DNA of 64,000 nucleotides, from NCBI RefSeq assembly GCF_019097595.1, contig NC_080729.1, forward strand, positions 3,046,917 through 3,110,916, given 5' to 3'. The notes under the pieces were generated by a model. It saw nothing but the letters and a program-made list of their open reading frames with translations. It did not search any database and had not been told where the DNA came from. Origin of the DNA: Hemibagrus wyckioides. Lineage: Eukaryota > Chordata > Actinopteri > Siluriformes > Bagridae. The translations under genes were made by a program, and so were the position numbers. Shown one piece after another: positions 10,421 to 23,088 of this stretch (positions are counted from its first letter, which is position 1; the number at the start of each line of letters is the position of its first letter).

Positions 10421-13072
10421 ATTGTTATATTAATAACTATTTATTGTTATTTAAAAACTTTTTCGATATGGTTAAGTTTTCCGTAAGGATATGTTTATCT
10501 AAGGAGTCTCCAGCAAGTTTTCTGACACAGGAAAATTCTTCATGATAAAGGACATTGCTCTTTATGGTTTCATGGCAACAAGACAAGCTGCATTTTTGTG
10601 TTATTAATTATACTACAAGAAAAAACAAAAAGAGAGTCTGTTGAGAGAACGTTATAACCCGACTACCTTGGAACTAACTTGTTTTGCAGATATTGTGGAA
10701 GGATACATAAAAAAGACATACAATGTTGCCATGGTAACAGTAACTCTGCTTCATTATACCAAGTCGTTGTTGATTATTTTCCTACAACCATTCACTGTGT
10801 GTTATTTAATCTAAATATCAGACAGCTCTGTGTGTAGTGACTATTAAAACTAAACGTATGACAACAACTTTTAATAAATTAAGCTAGTAATGTGCTAATA
10901 GAATAGGATATTTTTTTATATTAAATATTTTTTTATATCATTGAACAGCTTTAAAAAATCCCAATGCAGACCAAAAAAAGTCTTAAATGAGGTCATGGCT
11001 AATTGATTAATGAAATAAAAACATTTCTCAGTAGTGGACACAGACATTTGGCTTATACTTTCCTTGTAGCTGGATCTCAAGAAGATCTCTAAACTACTAT
11101 TTCCGTGCACATAGCCACAATATTGTTCTCTGCGGCAGATGTTTTTTGTCCCCAACAGTTATAATAATAAAAACGGAAAGCATTTGGATTTAGTGAGGAA
11201 GCTTGTTTTGTCTCAGTAAGTAGTGTTTCCCATCATGTGGCACGCTGGCATGTTGGTGGCTGGGTTTCCAGTTCAGTGCCACAGAGCGTCCCCATATGGA
11301 AACCACATCGCTATAAAAACAGCAGTCATGCTAGGCAAGCCCACTCCGGTAGACTGTTTAATACATTTTAAACAGGACCAGAGATAAGAAACAAGGCCGT
11401 GAAGTCTAAATGTAAAAGCCAGAACATGACCAGAAATGTTAAATACAGATATCCGAGTGCATTATTGTGCCTGTCAAAAAGACAGCAGACAAAACCACAC
11501 AGCTTTAGAAATGTGAACGGGAACAGACGTAACCTATAGTTTCGAGTGTAAGGAAGCATGGTGCTGCAATTCACCGAGGTGTGTATTGTAGCCAGCGTGT
11601 GGGACGACATGCTGACGTGAATACTGACTGCAGCTGGCAGACGAGTCTTAACCCAGTTACACTTTCGCTGCCACCACTGCTGATGCTGGAGGAGAAGTGG
11701 ATGTGGTTACCGTCGCTCCGACCCTCACACGCTACGACGCTGCTCTTTCTCTCAGCTCGACCAGGCCGCAGCTTCTAAAGCGACTCCTGAAATGCAATTA
11801 CTGCGAGGTTTTTCTCGACCCCAAGGGAGCGTGCAGTCGCCTTTATTTTCAGCATGCTAGTCCACCCTGGCGTCTTGGAAACAATAACAAGTTAAAAACA
11901 AAGCCAGGCTGGAGAATCAAAGCGTAACATTATGGGGGATATATTGTTTGGAGTATGTTATAAAATTGTTGCCTGGAGCCCCTTTTTAGGGCAACAACAA
12001 AAAGCACCATGTTGGGGTTCTCACTAAAGGATGACCGTAATTCACCTCATTGAATAAATTCTGACAGGAAGTACTGTCAATTAAGATCCTGCTAATCCCT
12101 TTTCAGTGGTACAAACGTCCTCAAAGCTACCATCAAGCCCCTAATGACCTTAAACAAGCCGAGAGTTCTGACCTGTTAACTTAAGTTTCCTACTGAGAGC
12201 CTCGATTTACAGGAAATGAGCAGCATGTCTCATACAAGAGCCTTGGCTAATGCTGTTTGAGCATCTGGATAGTACTCGAAGACATCTTAAACATGTTCTT
12301 CAGGAAAAACTGACTGATTCAGCAATGGTGGAAAATCTGAGTTTGTGCTGAATTTATGCCGGTGTTATTGCATCATAAAATATAACAGCCTATCATCTTC
12401 CATGTGTCCAAAATGCAGGTCATGTATCTCCAGTGTGTATGCTCCGTGGAGTGGCTAATTTCTAATTTGCATATTCAATAGAAAGGAAAACTGTTTCATG
12501 TTGTCTAAAGAAGGCTTTTCCAACCAGGCATGTGTGGTGCCATTGGAGCAGTTTCCTAAGACTGTGTGAGAAGTCTCAACATCACATTAAAATAAAAATT
12601 AGCACATAAAAGTTAGTCATAAACTGCAAAGAAACAAATCTTGCCATTCATTGCAATAGTTTCACGTAAATGTTAGCTTACATAAAGTCTCCTGGACTAA
12701 TTAAGATAAGTAATGCAGGCTAAAGGGATTCAGCTGACAAAGAAAATTGGAAGCCTCTGGGCTAAAAAGAATAATCAAGGTTTTAAAGACTTTAAAGAAC
12801 AAAGCTAGTAACTGAGAAGATTAAGGGTGCTTTCAAATCATTTGTAGCACGTAAACGACTCAAAAAGAGAGCAATGGTGGCGGGTAAGGATGAAAACGTC
12901 CTCATAAAAAAATACCGTGGTGGAAAACGATTAGCAAACCTTTACCAGGTTCTTGAGAAATTACAAAAATTAGCATGAGCTCATGCATAATAAAAGAGAA
13001 CTAGCTATTTTATACAATTTTGTGTGTTCAGTCCAGGGTTTATGTTGTTCTTCAGTGTACATCAATTGACAT

Positions 13073-13576
13073 ACACTATATTGCCAAAAGTTTTGGGACA
13101 TCTGCTTTTACTGTACATGCACATGAATGTAATATGGAGTTGTCCCACCCTTTGCAGCTATAACAGCTTCAACTCTTCTGGGAAGGTTTTCCACGAGGTT
13201 TAGGAGTGTCTTTATGGAAATTTTTGACCATTCCTCTCTAGAAGCGCATTTATGAGGTCAGGCACTGATGTTGGACGAGAAGGTCTGGCTCACAGTCTCC
13301 ACTCTAATTCATCCCAAAGGTTTTCTATCATCCATGTCTTTCTGAACCTTGCTTTGTGCACTAGTGGATGGTCAAATTGGAACAGGAAGGGGTCATCCCC
13401 AAAGTTTTCTTCCCACAAAGTTGGGAGCATGAAATTGTCCAAAATGTCTTGGTATGAAGCTGAAGCATTAAGAGTTCCTTTTACTGGAACTAAGGGGCCG
13501 AGCCCAACCCCTGAAAAACAACACCTGAATTCAATGATTTGGAGGGGTGTCCCAAAACTTTTGGCAATATATTGTA
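13073..13576 (-). mobile_element. Tc1-like element (DD34E family), copy A
   Basis: Terminal inverted repeats of about 27 bp are seen at 13074-13100 and, inverted, at about 13547-13575, sharing TATTGCCAAAAGTTTTGGGA, with TA at both boundaries. The inside encodes on the minus strand a fragment of the C-terminal half of a transposase (LVPVKGTLNASASYQDILDN, then DDPFLFQ). It is about 500 bp, non-autonomous, and one of four copies of this family in the window (13.1, 18.7, 31.2 and 55.3 kb). Confidence 0.85.
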
Positions 13577-13593
13577 CATATGTACAGGGTATA

Positions 13594-13797
13594 GGCTGCA
13601 TGGTGGCTCAGTGGTTAGCACGTTCGCGTCACACCTCCAGTGTCCTGGGTTTGAGTCCTGCACCTGCTCACTGTGTGTGTGGAGTTTGCATGTTCTCCCT
13701 GTGCCAGGTGGGTTTCCGGTTTCCTTCCACAGTCCAAAGACATGCTTCTAAGCTGACTGGAATCTCTAAATTGCCCGTAGTGTGTGACTGCTTGAAT

Positions 13798-13837
<40 letters not shown>

Positions 13838-13956
13838 CCTGTTATGGGTTGGCACTCCATCCAGGGTGTATCCTGCCTTAATGCTCGATGACTCCTGAGA
13901 TAGGCACAGGCTCCCACCACTTAGATCGGATAAGTGGTACAGACAATGAAATGAAA
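13594..13956 (+). mobile_element. tRNA-derived SINE (Mermaid-like) with 12-bp target duplication
   Basis: It starts GCTGCATGGTGGCTCAGTGG, a tRNA-like head with an A-box-like TGGCTCAGTGG and a B-box-like GGTTTGAGTCC, followed by the conserved body (GTGTGGAGTTTGCATGTTCT, TTGGCACTCCATCCAGG, GATAGGCACAGGCTCCC) and a tail ending GGATAAGTGGTACAGACAATG. The direct repeat ATATGTACAGGG flanks it at 13578-13589 and 13956-13967, the target-site duplication of retroposition. A TG dinucleotide tract of about 38 bp (13799-13836) sits inside the body. It is inserted right at the edge of the Tc1 copy ending at 13576, so it is probably the younger insertion. The family name is from memory of catfish and zebrafish SINEs. 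Confidence 0.88.
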
Positions 13957-14966
13957 TATGTACAGGGCTACAGTTTGGTCCTTTGGCTTAGTTTATGAGC
14001 TCGTACAAAATAAAACATTCTGCAAACTAAAACACAAATCTTTGATTCACTTCTTATGATTTGACTCTTGAGTCGATTCAGAGTCAAGTCGAGTTTGACT
14101 CTAGTCTCAAAAATTAGCCTTAAGTTAGCTGCTTTTTTTTTTAACTCATTTGGTCAAAACTGGATCGCAACAAGAACAACCTGAACTTTTATTCATATCA
14201 CACTAACTCTAACAACCACAACTACCAAAAACAAATAAAAAATACTCCAGCTCAAAGACTTCTCATTAAGCCTCTGGTTTTATCGTCCTCCTCTAAGCCT
14301 GTCTGCAGTGCATTATGGGCTGTAAATTAGTATTCCAGACAGGTATGATGAAGAATTCAGACACGCCACCCGTCTCCGGATCCCATTCCTCCTGAACGTT
14401 AACCCTTCCATCCGACTGCAGGGTGGAGAAAGGAAACGTTTTTTTTTTTGCTTTTCTTAAAAACCTCTCATCACTCAACCCTTTCAGAGGCGTAAACCTA
14501 CGATAAGCTGCGTTTTTGTAGCAGCACACTTAATCTGTCATGCACAAATGAAGTTTCACATTCCCAGCTCGACATAGCTCATGCAAAATCCTGTGTGATG
14601 TCATTCTGGCTTGGCTCACTTGGATCGACCTCTTCGCTTTCTGGCTCACAACACAATACCAGCACAGCGGGAAAATAAAGCTTAGCTGTTCCTGCTGTAG
14701 TGGTGTTATTTCTTACTAAAGTCTCCTAAAACTAGAATTACACCATGTACTTATACTCTACACCTCATGTGTTTTTTTGTGCTTCCACCTCATCTTTAAC
14801 TCTATTTCCCTAGAAGCCAAAAAATGGAGTTTACCCCTGTTTTATAGTGTCCATGTAGATCACTGAGCATCTTTGTCAGGTTCCACTCCACAGTGGTAGT
14901 TAATATGAAGCTCATTTGAAAGCAGAAGCTCAGGACCTTAAGAATTTGTAGTGTTTATAATGTGTT

Positions 14967-14988
14967 ATAGTGTGTGTGTGTGTGTGTA
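14967..14988. repeat. TG microsatellite
   Basis: About ten uninterrupted TG units. Confidence 0.85.
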
Positions 14989-15034
14989 ATATTAACCGTG
15001 TTAACACAAGACTACGATTACACATCTGGAACGA

Positions 15035-15095
15035 AAACCAGATCTGGACCAATCAGATTTGAGTATTCAGCAGCTCTGTGGTATAAACATTAAAG
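15035..15095 (-). repeat. Dispersed repeat (TACCACAGAGCTG family), copy 2
   Basis: The reverse complement reads TTTATACCACAGAGCTGCTG and then ACTCAAATCTGATTGGTCC, matching 10312-10420 in inverted orientation. Confidence 0.6.
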
Positions 15096-15329
15096 TAAAG
15101 ACATTTAAGCCTTTATGCCGGGGATTTTCCCGTCTCATATAAGAGCGAAGGATTCTGGGGTGTTATAGGATTTACCACACGGTCCGGTGTTATCCGCTTT
15201 AATACACTCTCCCATACCTTCTTTGGGATTAGGATGATCCAGGACTAGGAAAAAAAAACGCTTTTCTGAATCATTACACGGATAAATTTCCTAAATATGA
15301 ATTAATATTACTGGAGGTTTATTAGTTGG

Positions 15330-15880
15330 TCATTTAGTGTGTTTTTGGTCTTTTTGTGTACTTTGTTATTGTGACCTTGGTCATTGTGTGTTCTTGGTCA
15401 TTGAGTGTGTCTTTGGTCATTGTTCATTCTTGGTCATTGTTTTTGCTCATTGTGTGTCTTTGGTCATTGTATGCTGTTGGTTATTGTTTGTCCTTGGTCA
15501 GTGTGTGTCCTTGGACATTGTGTATCTTTGGTCAATGTGTGTCCTTGGTCATTGTGTATCTTTGGTCATTGCATGTTCTTGGTCATTGTTTGGCCTTGGT
15601 CATTGCATGTCCTTAGTTATTGTGTGTCTTTGGTCATTGTGTATTCCTGATCATTACATGTCTTTGGTCATTGTTTGTTTTTGGCCATTGCAAGTCTTTG
15701 TTCATTGTGTGTCCTTGGTCATTGTGTGTGTCCTTGATCATTGCATGTCCTTGGTCATTGTATGTTCTTGAACATTGTGTGTGCCCTTGGTCATTGTGTG
15801 TGTGTCCTTGGTCATTGTGTGTCCTTGATCAGTGTGTGTCCTTGATCTATGTGTATAACCTTGGTCATTGTGTTCTTGTT
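15330..15880. repeat. 17-bp minisatellite (TTGGTCATTGTGTGTCC unit)
   Basis: About thirty degenerate copies of a 15-19 bp unit related to TTGGTCATTGTGTGTCC. The unit carries no stop codon in any forward frame, and 17 is not a multiple of three, so each of the three forward frames stays open and reads the same Cys/Leu/Val/Trp-rich repeat shifted. Those open frames are not evidence of a gene. A few units carry TTTGG or TTGATC variants. Confidence 0.9.
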
Positions 15881-17594
15881 TCTCACCTACTTATTTTTTT
15901 CTTAGCCTTTGTGTTTGCGTCCATGCTTCTCTTCCATGTCTTGACTTGTCACTATAAACATGGACAGCTGTTATAAACATGTGGTCAGCTGTTTAATGGC
16001 AGGTTACAATGAAAGACGTCTGAATTTCATGACTGAATGGTCTAGCTGAACATCGGTACAGGCCATGAACTGATGGCTATCAGAGTGACTCTTTCCAGCT
16101 CCGTTGTCATTAAGATAAGTGATGAAACTCCTTCACATAGCAGGAGGGAATGTATGGAATGCCATTTAGCAGATTAGCTAGTTTCACTGGACAGGCTGAC
16201 CACCTCCAGCAGCTACGACGATAAAGCATCCAGTTCCTGAAACGTCTCCTGCTAACCATGTTGATGTAACACAGATTCATCATCTTTACTCAAGAAATAC
16301 ATGAAAACACACAACACATTGTAAGTAGTTTCATCTCAGGAGAGTTTCAGGGATAATTGCTCTGAAATACGCACGTCGTCGCTTATCTTTACCTCAGACT
16401 CTTAACCGCAATCGGAGCAGAAAATCTCTCTTTTGAAGGACGCAAGTAAGACGAGTGGAGCCCAGAGTAAGCCTCTGTGTTACAGCCGACTACTGAATGC
16501 TTGGATTGCAGGTGAAATGGAGGTCACACACACACACACATTCCCCCATGTTGTTTACTTTTTCTCTAATACATCAGAGAGCCAGGATTTTTTCTGGTTC
16601 TTGACATCCAGCTAAGAACAAAATACAATGTTCACTATCACAATATATTAGCTTAGCAATTTCAGCTAAATTTTCGCTACAATGTCTCTAGCTGTAGTTA
16701 TAAAGTAAACTTCAGCAAAGCAAGCTAGCTAAACCTTTCTGTAAGATAACCAAGTTCACCAAGCGATTTTAAAACCAGTACCTATGTTTGCTAGCATGCG
16801 AGCAAGCACCATTGCTAATAGCAAACTTTCTATCTTTTTTTTTAATCTTAATATACCACCTACGGTTTTAGCACTGGTTTTACTGGTTAGCATTGTATTA
16901 CTATGTGATTAATACTAGTACTTACTTGTGCTAGCAAGCTAACAACATCGATTATAATCTAAATTAGTACCAAGTTTGCTAGCTCACAACTTTATTGTCT
17001 GATTAACATCAGTAGTAATCTAAATATTAGTAGCTATGGCTAATTGCTAGCAGGCTTATTAACTTTCTACTGAATAGTTTATTGGCTATTCCGATTTGTA
17101 GCCACATTTTTGCTAACTTTTGTAATATTGTAATGTGAATTCGTAACCAGTGGCCACGTTTACTAGCACTTTAGCAAACATTCTAAGTTATATTGTGTAG
17201 CACAAGTTTGTAGGCATCTAGCAAGTTGACCAATCTGTATAATAATCTCAAAGTGAGGTAAAATAAAGGCTAATGATGATGTCACATGAGGAAAAACAAA
17301 ACAATCGCCTTCTCCACATGTCGGTAAACTCTTGTGAAAGTGCTCTGGTGTTTATCTTCCCTTTTTTCCCCCTCAACTTAAATAAGCAGGATGCGATGTC
17401 ACGAAGACACTCTACGGTTCTGACCCCAGCTCTGACCCCCGGCGGCAGACAGTAACCTGATCTCCCTCCGAGACCTGAAGAACTTGTCACATTTCATTGC
17501 TAGGGCCAAAGCACAAGACCCCTGCATTCTGCTGAGCTCGAACCCGACGTCCTGTTGCAGAGCAGTTGAGGAATTCAGCCGGATCCAAACGCTA

Positions 17595-17613
17595 CTGTGT
17601 GTGTGTGTGTGTG
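17595..17613. repeat. GT microsatellite
   Basis: About nine GT units in intron 2 of FBXL7. Confidence 0.8.
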
Positions 17614-18683
17614 GGAAGTGATGCTGACCCAAAAACCACGACTCTGAGGTGAAAGTTTTGCATAGGAGCAGCATATGAAGCTGTTGACAGAACTGCTTGG
17701 GGCTGACAAACATGCTAGTCCTGCACCATTTTGCCCTGTGCAAGTTTCCAGAAGGGCATCTTGCTTTGATTAAAATACCTTTAGTGCTTCTCATGCGAAA
17801 GTCTTCGAGCTGGGCGGCAGCTCACGCTAATGCGTTTGGGAGCAGCTGTGCTCGACCGGCCATCCGCGAGCCCACACGGACAAATCGCTCACAGACGTCT
17901 CTGCTCTGACAACACTGGCCCAAGAAACACTCGCTGTGTCAGATGTGTTTATTACAGGCTTTGATAAGCACTCGGAAATTTAAAAGTCAATCATCACACA
18001 GGGGAAAGCATCCAAACAAATCGAGAACTCGTTACATTCTCTGGCAGCCCAGCAGTAAATCTTTGGAGGTACAGTAGCTTAGATTGTTGTTCTACAAGTA
18101 AAAAAAGAAAACAAAAAGAAGAAAGAGTTGATGAATATAACGCTGCGACTGCTAACAGTAAATTAATCCTAGTGAGGCTAGTTCATGTTGTTATGCTAAA
18201 GGTCATTAATGTGATTATCATTAGCTCCAGTATCATTTCTGTTTAAACAGACCAGAAGCTAATGAGGGGAAGAAATCAGTTTTGGTTTAAATTTGTCTTT
18301 AATCAGCCAGCATTCTGACAAGCGAAGACAGCTAACAAATTATTGCTAACTAGCAAATTACAAAACTTGACCAATTTTAACTTAGCCGTCATAGATTCTG
18401 AACTTGATTAAACATTTTTTTTAATTTAATATGGCATGGCAAGTTCATGTTATAGAAAACTCATGCTAACTTACACTGTAGCTAACAGTTTTTATTAGCT
18501 ACAGTGTCATTTCTGGTCAAACAGGATGATCTAATCACAGACGTGAGCTAACAACATTTTGATTTAAGTTGTCTTTACCCAATGTTAGCTCTTCTAACAA
18601 GCTAAGCTATCTCAACTATGATCTCAACTATGGATGATGCTAGCAAGTGATAAACACAGCGTTTTTGATTAGCACTAAACACA

Positions 18684-19092
18684 TATGCTATATTTCCAAA
18701 AGTTTTGGGACACCCCTCTAAATCATTAAATTCAGGTGTTGTTTTTCAGGGGTTGGGCTCGGCCCCTTAGTTCCAGTGAAAGGAACTCTTAATGCTTCAG
18801 CTTCATACCAAGACATTTTGGACAATTTCATGCTCCCAACTTTGTAGGAACAGTTTGGGGATGACCCCTTCCTGTTCCAACATGACTGCACACCAGTGCA
18901 CAAAGCAAGGTCCATAAAGACATGGATGAGTGAGTTTGGTGTGGAGGAACTTGACTGGCCTGCACAGAGTCCTGACCTCAACCCCATAGAACACCTTTGG
19001 GATGAATTAGAGCGGAGACTGTGAGCCAGACCTTCTCATCCAACATCAGTGCCTGACCTGAACACACTCCTAAACCTTGTGGAAAGATTTTT
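18684..19092 (+). mobile_element. Tc1-like element (DD34E family), copy B, 3' truncated
   Basis: The left inverted repeat is present (TTTCCAAAAGTTTTGGGACA at about 18692-18711), with the same interior as copies A and C. The transposase fragment keeps HDCTPVHKARS and SPDLNPIEHLWDEL, with 34 residues between the Asp and the Glu, which identifies a Tc1-type DD34E catalytic core. A deletion near 19060 and loss of the right end after GTGGAAAGATTTTT leave it without a second terminal repeat. Confidence 0.85.
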
Positions 19093-19768
19093 ACCAGTAG
19101 CATGACTAGCTGATGTGGTGAAAAATTTATGCTAACTAGTTGCTTGTGACTATCATTAGCTCCGGTATCAATTGAATTCCAACAAAGCTATCAAGCTAAG
19201 CTATCTTACCAATTATCGCTTCCTAGCAAGTGACAAACACTTAGCGCTTTTGTCTAGCACCAAAGAATCTAAAAACTCTGTCTAGATGTTTAAAATCATT
19301 TTACATTTTTACTTACTTTAATGAACAGTACTTTGACTAGATGTTATAGAAAAGTCCTGCTGCTAACTTACAGCTTGTGTATATTTTTAGCTAGAGGATG
19401 TTTTCTGGTCAAAAAAAGAAGAAAGAAGGAGAATAAAAGCAAGCCCTTGTGTGTTCGTTTTCTTTTCTATCTGCATTCGATCATTAAAGCATACTCAAAG
19501 GTCAGAATTCCCTCCCCTGCCTAATCCTTGAAGTTTCCGTCTTCCAGCTAATTATGGCAAAAAAAAATATCTTTAACAGTGGTGTCACTATAAATGTCAG
19601 AGTTCCCCTGACTGTTCAATGACTCATTCCTTCGAGACCAGGATTCATTTTATTAAATCAAGAACATCATAAAGGAAATATTCAAACATCTGGTCCATAA
19701 AGTGGGGCTTTGCCACAGTAAAGGAGGCAAAAGAAAGGGGTTTCCATGTCCCTACCCGGCCTGATTTG

Positions 19769-19781
19769 CCCCCCCCCCCCC
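19769..19781. repeat. C13 homopolymer
   Basis: Thirteen C in a row; the length is likely polymorphic or prone to sequencing error. Confidence 0.8.
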
Positions 19782-22351
19782 TTTAAATCCCCAAACCTCT
19801 CCGAGGGTTCAGGGGAGCCTCGCTCGTGATGTATAAAGCAGAACGGATCTGGAGAAACAGTCTGAAGCCTGATCGCTCAGCATGTCCCGATCCGAGCCTC
19901 TGTGCACTCCATTTACCTGAACATGTTAACAAAATTAAGAAAAAAGGAGCTTTTAATATCATTCCACCTCTGCGACAATACCATCGAGTCTCTCGACAAG
20001 TGTCTAATAAGTAAAACATCCAGGATGTTGATGTTCAAGCTACTCCTGGTGCTCACTGGAGCAGTGTTAGGCATTGAGAGTGGATCTGGATTTGTTTAGT
20101 GATACAAATATTTAAATTTAAGGTTGAAGTGGGTGTGGCCTTTGTTCTGACTCTCAATTCTGAAGTTTTTTTGTATCAATCCATCCACTTCTTCATGTTA
20201 ACCCTTGTCCTGGACATCGCTAGAGTGTCTGAGAACTCTCAGGGGTCATCTTATCAAATTCAACATTCTAACCTCTCATCTTCACTAGAGCACCCATAGT
20301 ACTTCTCCAGTTTCATTGAATTCCACATAAATCCCACCCACTGGCTATCCCTCGGTGGCCAGTCTTTAGCTGTCATTTCAATGATCACTGGATTGCACAG
20401 TGACTCCCGGCTGCGTTTTATGTCATAAAAGATAATGAGTGGCTTGTGATGTGACGCAGGGAGCGGTGGCCTCCTCGAGGAAAACGACTACGTCACAGGA
20501 TCCGTTTGGGCACAATGGAACAAGCTGCCCACTGACTTCCTCTTCTCTACTCTCTGTTCCACCGTACAGGAAATCAGACACAAAGGCACTCATGTTGACC
20601 ACAGGAGTGTCCAAGCATTCAGGGAGTTATACCCTGAGGGAACTTGATATGCACTTTTAACGGAGAACCCTCAAGTGTTCCATGTAGGTCATTGAACGCT
20701 GTACTGCTTCAATGATGGTTCCAAAAATTTGAATGATACGATCCATTAACAGTGGATTTTTGCAAACCTGGCAACCTTCATATATTATGAATTGTCCGTT
20801 GGTAGAAGATATCCCCTTAAATTATATATATTTTTCTTTTCTTTCTTAAAAAATGGCAGTTGAGCCATGAAAAATCTGGAATGATCTGGAATACAGTATG
20901 CCCATTACTCAACACCCTTTGGAAGCCCCGCCCACTCGTATTAGTGATGTTTTGACCTGTCCAGTCACCTTGACCTGATTTTCCCACTTGAGAAATTTCC
21001 CACTATGCTCTTGCTTTATTTCTCTCCAAGTTAAAAAAAGTTTTAAATTTGTATGTTTAACTTAGCTAACATTAGACGAGGAACGTGGTTAGCATAAAGT
21101 ACGTCATTTATTAGCGAGGCACAGAAACAATACAACTAGGTTTCGTGCAGCAAAGAAAGGAAATCTTCAGTCTTGTGGAAGTATTTTTACATTATTTCTA
21201 CATTCACAGTGATTTGTGAAAATTCTTCTGCATGTTTTCACTCCCGATCGTTCCCCTGACTACTCATTATTTCTCTTGTCTGGGATTGGACCTGTTATGT
21301 GGAACCGTTCCTTATAACGTCCTATGACAGTCATACGAACTCTTACAAAATCCAGCCACATCAGCCATGCCTGTTTGAATTCATCAGAATATTTTAGAGA
21401 TCACGGTGATGTAAGTGGACACTTGTGCGGTCAGTTGCTTCATTCGACAGCTGTGTGTTCCTGCGTCCTTACTTCATCCGCAAGAACGTGAACAAAATAT
21501 CTCCGGTCGATTCCAGATGTGGCATTCGCTGGCGTTTTGCTGCTGAAGTCTGCTGCTGTCATTTGTCAACATGAAACCCTAAGAAGTGTAAATGGCAGCA
21601 AAATGGTGCATTCTTAAGAAGTAGGAACGCAATGGTGAGATCATTCAATGCAGAAAAGACCACAGAAGCACTCAGAAGGACCACAGTAGTCGGATGACGG
21701 AAGAATAATTTCAATCAAAGAACAAAAGAAAAACTGGTGAACAAATCCGAAACACTCCTCAGGATGTGGTGTGGACGTAACCAAAGAGAAAATACACCGG
21801 CGTAACCTCAAGAGGGTTTACCACAAGCTAATAAGTTCAAGGCTAGTGATTTTGTTGGATATGGGAACTAAACATATCGTTTGGAGATAATTTAACCATA
21901 TCCTCTCTTTACAACATGTAAAACAGTGTTCTTATGCTAGCAGTTTAGCTACTCACTATGTCACTCAATCCTTCATCTGAAGTGGTTTTGGAAGTAAATC
22001 TCTAAATCCCATCGTTTCAGTGACAAACAAGCAATTAAAGAAATGAAACACTTCGTAAAGCTACCCCAGCTATTCTCGCTAAACAAAACAGTTTGGCTAA
22101 TAGTTACACAAAACATTTGTTAAAACAGTTTATAAATTAGTCCCCAAGTGGATTAAGAGTCAGGATTTGAGTTTGTAGTGTAGCGTAGCAGAGATGAAAA
22201 TATATGTTTGTAGCTAACATGCTACTACTGTAGAGCAAGATATGCTCAACACCATGGGGTGGGACAAATAGTTCCAGAGAGCAATCATTGGACGAAACAA
22301 GGACTAGAATAGAATAAATTCTTAAAAAATTTAAACATGAAAACAAAAATA

Positions 22352-22824
22352 CAGTGGAACCTCAGCATATGAATTTAATTCAATATGACCAATACGAAGC
22401 GTATGTAAACTGTATGGCTGCTTACAAAGACCTGACCCAAACCAAGCTTGCCATGTCCAGGGTCCTCACAGGAAGTCATGCCACCAAGCTTTGGCTAAAA
22501 ATAGAACAGACTACCCACCCCACCAAATTGCCAACAAAAAAACCCCCAGAAAATCACCTTTAAACACATGCTGAAGTCAGCGTTGGTATCATGAGTTGAC
22601 TCTTTTGAAACAGCTTTCGCTGACTAAAAAAAATGTGTTGCTGTGGTTGCCTTTGCTTGGCTTTCTACTGATGCTAACAAGTTTTGAACAGCTCCCAAAC
22701 ATCCCAAACTTCATCGGTGTTCGGTTCGTTTCATGCATATGCTGAAAATACTTTGTATGCTGATCAAAATGTCTTGCACAATTCAATTTTTAAGGCGAAA
22801 ATTCATAATGCCAAGGTTCAACTG
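22352..22824. mobile_element. Non-autonomous DNA transposon (CAGTGGAACCTCGG ends), copy 1
   Basis: Begins CAGTGGAACCTCAGCATATG and ends with the inverse (CATAATGCCAAGGTTCAACTG); the flanking dinucleotide is TA on both sides. The interior matches, in opposite orientation, the element at 37124-37667 (for example GGTCCTCACAGGAAG here and CTTCCTGTGAGGACC there). The TIR and TA target suggest a Tc1/mariner-superfamily element, possibly pogo/Tigger-like. No transposase is left. Confidence 0.8.
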
Positions 22825-22851
22825 TATCTATGACTATCAAATCATCCATTT

Positions 22852-23088
22852 ACAAGGTGGGTTCAAGGTGGGCAGACACTCTGGATGGGGCACCAATCCA
22901 ATCCATTACAGGTCACAGTCACACTATGGACAATTTAGAGGTGCCAATCAGCTTACAGCACATCCTTGGACTGTGGGAGGAAACCAGAGAACCCAGAGTA
23001 AACCCCCAGAGAACAAGCAAACTCCACACACACAGGAAGAAGACAGGAATCAAACACTGGAGATGTGAGGCAAATATGCTAACCATTA
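22852..23088 (-). mobile_element. tRNA-derived SINE relic, minus orientation
   Basis: The reverse complement carries the body of the SINE seen at 13594: CTGTGTGTGTGGAGTTTGCT, TCCAAGGATGTGCTGTAAGC in the CCAAAGACATGC position, and GGATTGGTGCCCCATCCAG. The head ends at AATGGTTAGCATATTTGCC near 23088. It is diverged and lacks a clean tail. Confidence 0.75.

Noticed and set aside
13594..13665. tRNA gene
   Set aside because: The A- and B-box-like segments belong to a SINE head with a full SINE body and target duplication; no tRNA cloverleaf was found. The same holds for 57110-57165 and 57188-57260.
15337..15976. Overlapping Cys/Trp-rich open frames of 81-144 codons
   Set aside because: They come from the stop-free 17-bp tandem repeat; the same peptide appears in every frame.
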